The translations under genes and the position numbers were made by a program. Shown piece by piece: positions 42,715 through 51,100 of a stretch of DNA of 64,000 nt (positions are counted from its first letter, which is position 1; the number at the start of each line of letters is the position of its first letter). A model generated the notes under the pieces. The model was not told the DNA's origin and did no database searches. It saw only the letters and a list, made by a program, of their open reading frames with translations. The stretch comes from Chloroflexota bacterium (GTDB lineage Bacteria > Chloroflexota > Anaerolineae > Anaerolineales > Villigracilaceae), in the NCBI GenBank assembly GCA_016195815.1, contig JACPYX010000006.1, forward strand, positions 248,001-312,000. The letters are read 5' to 3'.

Positions 42715-43530
42715 ATGGCTGATACCTGGCGGCTCCTCATTACACCTCCAGCGCGCGGCGCATGGAATATGGCCGCCGATGAAGCGATTCTCGAACATAT
42801 CGGACGCGGTGAAGCGATCCCAACTTTGCGTCTTTACGCGTGGCATCCGCCCTGCCTATCGCTGGGCCACGCCCAGCCGTTTTCAGATGTGGATGCTGCC
42901 CGCCTGGCGGAACGCGGCTGGGATGTGGTTCGCCGTCCTACCGGCGGACGCGCGATTCTCCACACAGACGAGATCACATACTCCATCATCGCCCCTGCCG
43001 ATGAGCCGCGCACAGCCGGTTCGATCCTGGAAAGTTATAACCGGCTGTCCATCGCATTATTGCAAGCGGTCGAGGCGCTTGGGCTGCGAGTTAAAGTAAA
43101 AGAAGATACTGGCCCAAATCATGACGCGCTCAATCCGGTTTGTTTTGAAGTATCGTCGGCTTATGAAATTACTGTGAATGGAAAAAAGTTGATCGGATCG
43201 GCCCAAATGCGACGTAAAGATGGGGTACTACAACACGGCTCTTTGCCCCTGACCGGAAACCTGGCGCGCATCACCGAGGCCTTAACCTTCACTGACGAAT
43301 CCGCCCGCGCCAATGCTGCGGCGCGGCTGCACGCGCGCGCCACGACAGTCCAGGCCACTCTCGGACACGAAGTCATCTGGAATGACGCCGCGCAGGCTCT
43401 CGTCTGGGCCTTTGAAGCAACGCTTGGGCTGCATCTCGAAGCCGGAGAATTATCTGCCAGCGAACAAGCGCGTGCGGATGAACTTGTCCGCGAAAAATAT
43501 AATCATCCCGGTTGGACGGAGCGGATATAA
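42715..43530 (+). CDS. lipM: Octanoyltransferase LipM / lipoate-protein ligase-like
   Basis: 271 residues. Moves octanoyl from acyl carrier protein to GcvH or E2 domains in lipoate synthesis. RRPTGGRAILH (73-83) is the lipoate ligase signature. Cys143 in NPVCFEVSSAYEI is the acyl-thioester Cys of LipM, and the Lys in VNGKKLIGSAQ binds the substrate. No adenylation-specific C-terminal domain, which favours LipM over LplA. Start fixed by the -10 box six bases upstream. Confidence 0.85.
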   Translation: MADTWRLLITPPARGAWNMAADEAILEHIGRGEAIPTLRLYAWHPPCLSLGHAQPFSDVDAARLAERGWDVVRRPTGGRAILHTDEITYSIIAPADEPRTAGSILESYNRLSIALLQAVEALGLRVKVKEDTGPNHDALNPVCFEVSSAYEITVNGKKLIGSAQMRRKDGVLQHGSLPLTGNLARITEALTFTDESARANAAARLHARATTVQATLGHEVIWNDAAQALVWAFEATLGLHLEAGELSASEQARADELVREKYNHPGWTERI

Positions 43531-43575
43531 AATTTGTCAATGGGGGAAGTGCAATGAAATTTCAAGATTGGGTAC

Positions 43576-43603
43576 TTGACAATTAGAACAATTGTTCTAT
43601 AAT
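43576..43603 (+). promoter_or_regulatory. Strong promoter of the 43652 membrane-protein gene
   Basis: TTGACA at 43576-43581, 16-base spacer, TATAAT at 43598-43603, followed by a 48-base leader and AGAGG seven bases before the ATG. Confidence 0.85.
43584..43599. promoter_or_regulatory. Perfect palindromic operator in the spacer
   Basis: TAGAACAATTGTTCTA is a 16-base perfect palindrome filling the spacer and touching the -10 box. Its core GAAC-N4-GTTC matches the LexA (SOS) box of Gram-positive bacteria. Alone it cannot be assigned to LexA. Confidence 0.6.
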
Positions 43604-43651
43604 GTAGGCAACCTTCGCCCTCAACGAAAGTATTGAAAGAGAGGTGTTGCT

Positions 43652-44377
43652 ATGAACCGTTCGTTCCCTATAAAAATAATGCCCTTCCTGCGCGGGACTG
43701 CCCTTAAGCGAGGCGCGATTTTTGGCGCCATTCTCGTTGCGGCCTTGCTGGCCTTTGAAGTCTTCAACTACTCCACTACTGCTTTTGCCCTGGCAGACGT
43801 GCTTGGCGATTTGAAATTTGCAGGTTTGCAATGGTCTACTATCCTGGCCTTTGCCTTCTGCGGCATTGACTTTGCCGGGATCGCCCGCATCTTTACTCCG
43901 CAGCAAGGCCGCGATGAACCCGCTGAAGTCTGGTATCTTTTTGGCGCATGGATGTTGGCCGCAGGCTTCAATGCCATGCTGACATGGTGGGGTGTGTCGG
44001 TCGCGATTCTAAACCATACCTCCGCAGGCACTGCGTTGGTTGGGCAGACAGTGTTGATCAAAGCCGTGCCTGTGTTCGTGGCGGTGATGGTCTGGCTGAT
44101 CCGTGTGTTGATCATCGGCACATTCTCCATCGCAGGCGAGAACATGTTCTCGATGGCTGGTGATCAACCGGCTTCGCAGAAGTCCTTGCGCCCAAATTTA
44201 CACACCACTTATCAGCCGCTCGTTCCGGCCCAGCGCGTACAGCCCGCTTCATCTTATCCGCGCCCCGCGCCCAAGCCGCTTCCAGTTAATCGTCCGATGC
44301 CGCGCCCCGAACCGTCTTATCATCCTGTCGGCATGGGCGCGCTCTCCAATGACGAAAATTCATCTGTGCGGAGGTAG
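43652..44377 (+). CDS. Four-helix membrane protein with proline-rich cytoplasmic tail
   Basis: 241 residues. Four hydrophobic segments: about 22-43, 60-78, 93-117 and 128-155 (IFGAILVAALLAFEVFNY; AVPVFVAVMVWLIRVLIIG). A Pro/Arg-rich tail of about 70 residues follows (PKPLPVNRPMPRPEPSYHP). No enzyme motif. It is monocistronic, with a strong promoter carrying a palindromic operator and a hairpin after it. I do not recognise the family; membrane pore, scaffold or mobile-element-type protein are all open. Confidence 0.75.
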   Translation: MNRSFPIKIMPFLRGTALKRGAIFGAILVAALLAFEVFNYSTTAFALADVLGDLKFAGLQWSTILAFAFCGIDFAGIARIFTPQQGRDEPAEVWYLFGAWMLAAGFNAMLTWWGVSVAILNHTSAGTALVGQTVLIKAVPVFVAVMVWLIRVLIIGTFSIAGENMFSMAGDQPASQKSLRPNLHTTYQPLVPAQRVQPASSYPRPAPKPLPVNRPMPRPEPSYHPVGMGALSNDENSSVRR

Positions 44378-44403
44378 ACTCTTTTTCTCTCCATCCAACC
44401 GCT

Positions 44404-44427
44404 GAGACGACTCGCAAGAGTCGTCTC
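44404..44427. terminator. Hairpin between convergent genes
   Basis: GAGACGACTC / GAGTCGTCTC with a GCAA tetraloop. No T tract. Lies between gene ends 44377 (plus) and 44465 (minus). Confidence 0.6.
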
Positions 44428-44464
44428 ATGCGTTAAGAACGCTTACAGACTTCCGAAGCCTGCA

Positions 44465-45343
44465 TTACTTTATTCTTCGGATGATTGCGTCAATCACCGT
44501 CAACTTACCTGCCTGATTAAAAGTGTGCGTTGCCAGAATTTTTCCTCCCTGCGGCCTGAACTCTGACACAATTACTTCTTCATATTCGTTTTCATTTAAC
44601 TTCATAATGCGATTGAACTTGAGGACGTATCCATATCGGCGGGCCGAATCCTGGGAAGGGCGGATCAACTCTCCGTCCAGAGAAAAGATGCGGCCCGCAG
44701 GCCGCGCCGAGTGAATGTCTTTGATGATCGGATTAAGCGGGTGCGGCGTCCATTGATCAGACAGCGGGCTGTCTGCATAAAAAAGATGCAACGCGTCAAG
44801 GCTGGAACCACCCTCTTCTTTGACATTTGCGAACAGCCACCATTTCTTTTCATGTTCAAGCAGGGTCGCGTCCACAACATAAAGATCCGTCATCAGCGTT
44901 TTGATCAACTGCCATTGATCGGGGAAATGCGCGCAGCGATATAACTCAAGCGAGCGATTGGCCGCCGTTTCGGGCAGCATATAAATTTCACCCCGCAGCT
45001 GAAAAATGAAGGGATATGAAAGATGATACGGCCGTTCGAGGACCACTTGATTGGATAAGAGGCCGCCATCTTCATCGAGCGTCAGGCAGGCAATGTGTGC
45101 CCGGCCTGTTGCGTACATTTTCTCTTCAATGAAAACGTAATAATTGTTTTCCCTCTGGAAGATGAATGGGTCTGCCCAATAACGGTCTTTATCGGGGATG
45201 AGCGGCCGCAACGCGGACCATTGAAGCGAATCGCGGCTGATATCTTTCCCGGCCATGATCACCCACTGGTCGAGAAAAAATATCGAAGACAGCGTTTTAT
45301 CTATCTTGCGAACAACCCGCTGGATAAAGAACGGCTGCCTCAT
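44465..45343 (-). CDS. GINT1-type five-bladed propeller / GH43-like protein
   Basis: 292 residues. WADPFIFQRENNYYVFIEEKMY and AYHLSYPFIF-like YHLSYPFIFQLRGEIYMLPETA are the repeated Asp/Pro/Phe strands of the five-bladed propeller found in the N-terminal domain of glucosamine inositolphosphorylceramide transferase-like proteins and in GH43-like folds. The blade Asp residues (ADPF) suggest sugar binding. No signal peptide. In some bacteria this domain is linked to formyltransferase-like enzymes. Overlaps the upstream GNAT gene by four bases. Confidence 0.75.
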   Translation of the reverse strand: MRQPFFIQRVVRKIDKTLSSIFFLDQWVIMAGKDISRDSLQWSALRPLIPDKDRYWADPFIFQRENNYYVFIEEKMYATGRAHIACLTLDEDGGLLSNQVVLERPYHLSYPFIFQLRGEIYMLPETAANRSLELYRCAHFPDQWQLIKTLMTDLYVVDATLLEHEKKWWLFANVKEEGGSSLDALHLFYADSPLSDQWTPHPLNPIIKDIHSARPAGRIFSLDGELIRPSQDSARRYGYVLKFNRIMKLNENEYEEVIVSEFRPQGGKILATHTFNQAGKLTVIDAIIRRIK

Positions 45344-46167
45344 TCCATCCCTTCGGTTGACTCTGCGATCGTTTCCGGGATTGTCCCGTTTGCTTTTTCC
45401 GGGGATGTCTCTGCGCCCGTCTCTCTTGGGTGAAAGGCCGTGAAATATGCGAGCGGGCGATAGCCAATGCGGCGATACAAATGTAAGGCTATTTCAGATG
45501 GGATCACGACCATGTGTTCAAGGTTCTGGCGGTTGCAATGCTGGTGAGCGCGTTCAACCAGGGCGCGGCCGATGCCGCGCTGGCGAAAGGCGCTCATCAC
45601 ATAAACCTGGTTGAGATATCCAACGCCGGGATAGATGGTGACCAACTGCGCCCAGCCGGCGATTTGTCCGTCTGCCTTTGCATAAAAATTATGGATATGT
45701 TTTCCGCGCAGGCATTTTGTGGGCATGTGTTCGTTCTCAACGGAAAGAGTCAGGTTTATTTCCTCGGCTTCATGGATCTTGACGGCTTTGTGAATTCCGG
45801 AAAGGTTGGAACGGATTTGAATCGGCAGGTCCAAACCGAGGATTACGCCGGTGCGGACGAATTCGTAGCCTTCGAGAAGATAATCTGTTTTAAGGGTCTT
45901 GGAGGACGGCTTGTCGTGAAAGATATCCAACACATATTTTTGTCCGTCAATTGGATAAGCGTGTATCGCCTCGACGATCTCTTTTGGGTTGGATGTGAGC
46001 GCCAAAAATTCCAGTTGATACGGCGCAATGGGCGCGTCTCTGTAAATGGATACACCGATGATGCCGCGCGATTCGTAGCCCGTGCCATATACAACCTGAT
46101 AGACGTGGTTGTAGGAGGCGATCATGGCTTGCACAGCCCACCAATTTTCAATGTTTGGATGATTCAT
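45340..46167 (-). CDS. GNAT N-acetyltransferase, two-domain
   Basis: 275 residues. The C-terminal GNAT core is clear: IAGWAQLVTIYPGVGYLNQVYV (motif D-A) and FRQRGIGRALVERAHQH (acetyl-CoA Q/RxxGxG/A loop), then MVVIPSEIALHLYRRIGYRP. The N-terminal half (about 1-125) is a degenerate GNAT-like domain: VYGTGYESRGIIGVSIYRDA. The polar C-tail (GAETSPEKANGTIPETIAES) is probably disordered. Overlaps both neighbours by four bases, so it is tightly coupled in a four-gene operon. Confidence 0.82.
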   Translation of the reverse strand: MNHPNIENWWAVQAMIASYNHVYQVVYGTGYESRGIIGVSIYRDAPIAPYQLEFLALTSNPKEIVEAIHAYPIDGQKYVLDIFHDKPSSKTLKTDYLLEGYEFVRTGVILGLDLPIQIRSNLSGIHKAVKIHEAEEINLTLSVENEHMPTKCLRGKHIHNFYAKADGQIAGWAQLVTIYPGVGYLNQVYVMSAFRQRGIGRALVERAHQHCNRQNLEHMVVIPSEIALHLYRRIGYRPLAYFTAFHPRETGAETSPEKANGTIPETIAESTEGME

Positions 46168-47042
46168 GCGGAAGGGTCCAGTGTGCTTTCGCCGTCGGTG
46201 AGAATGTAAAAACTACGCGGCCGGCTTTCGCCCTGGTCAAAGACGAAGTCTGTTACGAGGTAGCCTTTGGCGAAAGCGGTCTCGAAGAATTCGCGCGAGA
46301 AGAAGCGCCAGTCGCGAGCCAGGGCAAAGTCAGCGGACTTCATAGCCATAAAGTCGGATGGGATTTCGGCCGCGATCAGCTGGGCTTCCAGCGGCGGAAA
46401 ATGGCCGGGTGGGCGCGGCCAGTCATCGGGTCCGGTTGGAAGCGTGAAATGCGGCTGTATGCCGACGCGCGTTAGATGATTCAATTTTAAAGTCGGGCGT
46501 GCCCGTTTGCTAAGTCGCCGTTCGACGCGTTTGGTGTTGATCCACCAATCCACTTGAAAACGGTCGGATGGAAGCCCGGCGTTGAGGCCGTCGCGCATGT
46601 CGCCATACTCGGAGCGGTGATATGTGGAGCAGACTGCGCCGAGACGGGCGATGTTCAACTGCGCATTGCGGCTGAGCAGTGGATCATAAGTCCAAGTGAT
46701 GTGATCGAGGCCCTGATGCCGAATCATTTGCCATTGCGCGCGTTTGAGGGCGAAGCCCAGGCCGCTGTTGCGATGGTCGGGATGGACGCCTGCCATGTGC
46801 GAACAATGCTTGGGACGCGGGCCATCGGGAGTGGTTTCGAGGCCCGGAAAGCCGAAGACGAAGCCGACCAGTTCGTCATCCGCGAATGCGCCGAGTACCA
46901 ATCCGCCATTATGCGCGGCGGTGATGAGCATGTGCGCGGGGACAATGTCGGTTTCACTGCCGGGCCAGATCACGCGTTGCAGGGCCTCAACAGCCGACAG
47001 TTCTTCAGGAGTTTCCAAAAGGCGAATGTGAGCGTGTGGCAT
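46164..47042 (-). CDS. COG3375-type GNAT-superfamily protein
   Basis: 292 residues. The N-terminal half carries the GNAT pattern: ETPEELSAVEALQRVIWPGSE, LVLGAFADDELVGFVFGFPG, and HMAGVHPDHRNSGLGFALKRAQ. The C-terminal half (RVERRLSKRARPT onward) is the extra domain of the predicted acetyltransferase group COG3375, which often occurs with enolase-superfamily racemases. None is here. The ATG is three bases after the SDR gene stop. Substrate unknown. Confidence 0.82.
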   Translation of the reverse strand: MPHAHIRLLETPEELSAVEALQRVIWPGSETDIVPAHMLITAAHNGGLVLGAFADDELVGFVFGFPGLETTPDGPRPKHCSHMAGVHPDHRNSGLGFALKRAQWQMIRHQGLDHITWTYDPLLSRNAQLNIARLGAVCSTYHRSEYGDMRDGLNAGLPSDRFQVDWWINTKRVERRLSKRARPTLKLNHLTRVGIQPHFTLPTGPDDWPRPPGHFPPLEAQLIAAEIPSDFMAMKSADFALARDWRFFSREFFETAFAKGYLVTDFVFDQGESRPRSFYILTDGESTLDPSA

Positions 47043-47045
47043 TGT

Positions 47046-48029
47046 TTATAAGCGGAATGTTCGGATCGATTCCAAAACCTTCCCGGTCGTTTCGGAAATT
47101 CTTTTTATTGCCCTGTCCCAAAACTCGGCGTACCAGGGCGTGCGCTTAAGATAATCGAGACGATAAGCGAAGCGCGCCGGCATCAGGCCAAAGGCGTCCG
47201 GCAAATTATCCACGGGGCAGGTGCGGCTGATCGAAACGTAATCGAGCCAAAACGAAGAGGCGGGGTAATTTGGAACGAAGGTCTCCAGGGTTACGATCAG
47301 CGCCCGCAGCAAAACAGGATGAAGCTCGAATAATAGGTGCGGCCGGTGTGTGGCCTGCATAATGATTTCCAGGATCTGCCGTATAGTGAAATATTCGCTT
47401 CCGCCGATCTCGTACGTTTGATTGAGGGTGTTTTCATTATTCAGCGACCACATGATCACAGAGGCCAGGTCTTCGACCCAAAGCGGCTGGATCACCGTTC
47501 GTTCGCCGCTGGGGAAGGGAAAGAAAAAAGGCGACATCTGCAACAAGCGCGCCAAACTTGTCGTGAAATGATCTTCGGGTCCGAAGACGAGCGAAGTCCG
47601 AATGATGGTGAATGGCACACCCGAACGACGGATGTGTTCTTCAGCAATCCCTTTGGCCTTGAAGACCGGAAACCCCGATGAACGGCTGGCTCCCAGGTGG
47701 CTGACATAGATCATGCGCTTTATGCCCGCCTCAGCCGCAGCCCGTGACAGATTCTGTGTGCCGCGCATATCCACGGCTGACAATTTCGCGTCGCGCCCCT
47801 GCGACTCGCTCCCAGCCAGATGAATGATCGTGTCCACATCTTTGAGCGCAGTTTGAATCGCCTTATCGTCTGCCAGGCTGACGACGGCGACTTCAACCGG
47901 GACGCCTTTCGGGAGGCGCGGTGAGCGCCGCGATGGGCGAATCAAAACGCGGACCTGGCGTCCGGTCTCAAACAACTGACGGATCAAGGCGCGCCCAATA
48001 AATCCTGTCGCGCCGGTGACTAATATCAT
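47046..48029 (-). CDS. Atypical SDR / NAD(P)-binding nucleoside-sugar epimerase-like protein
   Basis: 327 residues. The Rossmann start MILVTGATGFIGRALIRQL carries GxTGxxG. VDTIIHLAGSESQGRD, then FTIIRTSLVFGPEDHF are conserved in complex I-like (NDUFA9) and YwnB/Ycf39-type atypical SDRs. The YxxxK pair is not evident in the usual place, fitting atypical SDRs. The start at 48029 is chosen for the -10 box seven bases upstream; an in-frame ATG at 48095 would add a non-conserved tail. First gene of the four-gene minus-strand operon; divergent from the giant sensor. Confidence 0.85.
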   Translation of the reverse strand: MILVTGATGFIGRALIRQLFETGRQVRVLIRPSRRSPRLPKGVPVEVAVVSLADDKAIQTALKDVDTIIHLAGSESQGRDAKLSAVDMRGTQNLSRAAAEAGIKRMIYVSHLGASRSSGFPVFKAKGIAEEHIRRSGVPFTIIRTSLVFGPEDHFTTSLARLLQMSPFFFPFPSGERTVIQPLWVEDLASVIMWSLNNENTLNQTYEIGGSEYFTIRQILEIIMQATHRPHLLFELHPVLLRALIVTLETFVPNYPASSFWLDYVSISRTCPVDNLPDAFGLMPARFAYRLDYLKRTPWYAEFWDRAIKRISETTGKVLESIRTFRL

Positions 48030-48036
48030 GCGATGG

Positions 48037-48042
48037 ATTATA
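48037..48042 (-). promoter_or_regulatory. -10 box of the SDR operon (leaderless type)
   Basis: Minus-strand TATAAT, seven bases before the ATG at 48029. Confidence 0.55.
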
Positions 48043-48183
48043 GCAGAGGAAGAAAAGCCGCGATTTTTAGAATGAAATTGAAAGCAAACTAACAAAGTTA
48101 TATGCCAGAATTAAGATATGGGATGTACAATAAATTTGTCTAGCGATGTCTTATCAATAAATTGGAACATGGATTGAGTTTGG

Positions 48184-51100
48184 ATGAAATCGAAATTAAA
48201 TTCTGGGTATATCCCTCGTTCGCCTAAAGGGAAAAAGGACAACTCATTCCGTTTGCTCTTTCAAAGTAACCCGCTGCCCATGTGGATCTATGACCTGGAA
48301 ACATTGTGTTTCCTGGACGTCAATGAAGCGGCAATAGAGCATTACGGCTATTCACGCGTTGAGTTTTTGAAAATGAAAATCTCAGACATCCGCCCGCCGG
48401 AGGATGTCGAGCGCGTTAAAAAACATGTGCAGGCCAAACGGCCGCGCTTGCAGCATTCGGGGGAATGGCGGCACTGCAAAAAAGACGGTTCGATTATCCA
48501 TGTTGAAATCACATCTCATAAATTGATTTATGAAGACCATAAAGCCGCGCTGGTTTCGGCAAAAGACATTACGGCGAACAAACTTGCCCAGAAGTCGTTG
48601 GCGGAATCCGAAGAGCGATATCGAAATCTGGTTGAGAACTCACTGGCCGGCATATACCAAACAACCGTGCAGGGAAAGATCATTTATGTCAACGATGTGC
48701 TGGCCCAATGGGTGGGCTTTAAATCGGCGAAAGAGATGTTGCTGCTCGGATCTGCTCAAGAGCTTTATAAGCATCCCGGCGACCGTAAAAAGATCATTGC
48801 CGCGCTGAAGCGGGGCGGCGTAGTAACCAACTTTGAAACCCAGTTCGTCACTCGCTCGGGGGAAGTGAAATGGGTGTGGATAAGCGCCAGCCTGAAAGAT
48901 AATGTTATTTCAGGTATCGTGCATAATATTACCGAGAGTAAGCGCCTTGAAGACTCGGCCCGCGCGCTTGAAGCCAGCTACCACAGTCTATTTAATAGCG
49001 TGGCAGAAGCGATCTATATTCAAGACCGCAAAGGCCGCTTTTTGGACGTCAATGACGGCGCGGTCAAAATGTATGGTTATCCGCGCGAATTTCTGATAGG
49101 CAAGACACCGGCGCTTATTTCTGCGCCGGGCAGGAACGATCTGAAAAAAGTGCAGCGCGCCATCCAATTGGCCTTCGAGGGCCAGCCGCAGGAATTCGAG
49201 TTCTGGGGATTACGGCGCGGCGGAGATGTCTTTCCCAAGAATGTGCGTTTGTATAAGGGAGACTATCTCGGCCAGGATGTGATCATTGCCCTGGCGCAGG
49301 ATATTACCGAACGCAAGCGCGCCGAACAAGCTCTGCGTATGGCAGAGGCGAAGTATCGCTCGCTGGTGGAACATGTCTCTGTGATCGTTTATATGGATGC
49401 CGTTGATCACTTAAGTTCCACCCTCTATATGAGCCCCCAGGTGGAAAAGATGCTGGGCTATTCGGCGGATGAATGTATAGCAGATGGTCAATTCTGGCTT
49501 TCGATCATTCATCCTGATGACCGCTCGAACTGGCTGGCTGAAAATGATCGCACCAATCAAACCGGCGATCCGTTCCAACTGGAATATCGCGTCATGGCCC
49601 GCGACGGCCGCATCGTATGGATCCGCGATGAGAGCGTCCTGATGCGCGACGATTCGGGACGCCCGCTTTTCTGGCAGGGCGTAATGATCGATATCACCGA
49701 CCGCAAACAGGCCGAAGAATCGCTGACCGCCTCCGAAGCAGAATTGCGCGCTTTGTTCGCATCCATGCCGGATGTAGTGCTGGTGCTCGATAAAGAGGGC
49801 CGTTATCTCAAAATCGCTCCCACCAACTCCGATTTGCTGTATCAACCGGCAGACGTGATGCTCGGTAAACGCATGCACGAGGTCTTCTCGCGGCAAAAGG
49901 CCGATGAGTTGGTGGGACACATCCGCGAGGCGCTGGATAAAAAGCAGACCGTTCGCTTTGAATATGCGCTTTTGCTTGGCGGCCAAATCACCTGGTTTGC
50001 AGGCACGACTTCTCCGCTGACAGAAGACTCGGTCGTTTGGGTCGGACGCGATATTACCGCGCGCAAATTGGCCGAGGATGCCCTGCTCGCCAGCCAGGAT
50101 TTACTCAAGGATGCCCAGCGCATCGCACATATCGGCAGTTGGGATCTGGATATAAAGAACAATGTTCTCGCCTGGTCTGATGAGGTTTATCGCATATTCG
50201 AGATAGCCCCGCAGCAGTTTGAAGTTTCTTATACGGGCTTCCTGAACGCCATCCATCCCGATGACCGCGCCATGGCAGATCAGGCATACACCGATTCTGT
50301 AAAAAACAAAACGCCCTATTCGATCACCCACCGCCTGCTTTTCCCGGATGGGCGGATCAAGTACGTTCACGAAAGATGCGAGACGATTTATAACGCCATT
50401 GGCGAACCGGTTCGTTCCATCGGCACTGTGCAGGATATTACCGAACGCAAGCTGGCCGAAGACGCCCTGCAACAGCGCATCAATGAACTCTCCATGATTT
50501 ACGCCGCATCCCAGCGCCTCCAGCAGATTCTTACGCCTGAAACTCTCGCAGAAGAACTGATTCGTCTTTTGGAAAAAATTCTTAACTACGAGTATGGCGC
50601 CGTTCTTGTAATAGACAGACCATCCGGCAGATTGATTCCTTTTGCTATTAGCGACCAGGGACGTGGAATTGAGTTTGCTGAAGCAAATAAGAAAATGATC
50701 ATGTCTCACGATTTTCGTGTGGGACATGGAATTACAGGCTGGGTTGCCGAACATGGCCAGAGTGTTTGTGTCGGTGATATTCATAATGATTCCCGCTATT
50801 ATGGTTTACGAACAGATGTCAATTCGGAATTGTGCGTTCCCCTGCGCGTCGGAGATCAGATCGTCGGTGTCGTGAACATCGAGAGCGCCAGGCTGAACGC
50901 CTTTACCGAATCCGATCAACGCCTGCTTGAAACTATCGCGGCGCAGATCGCGATCGCCATCCAGAATGCGCGCCTGTTCGAGGCCGAGCACCTGCGCCGC
51001 CAGGAGGCCGAGACTTTACGGAATGCGGCCAACACGCTCACATCCAGCCTTGACCTGGAAGATGTATTGAACGGGCTGCTGGACGGACTGGCTCTCGTTG

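Noticed and set aside
44404-44427. A CRISPR-like repeat
   Set aside because: It is a single hairpin with a GCAA loop between convergent genes; no second copy or spacer exists.
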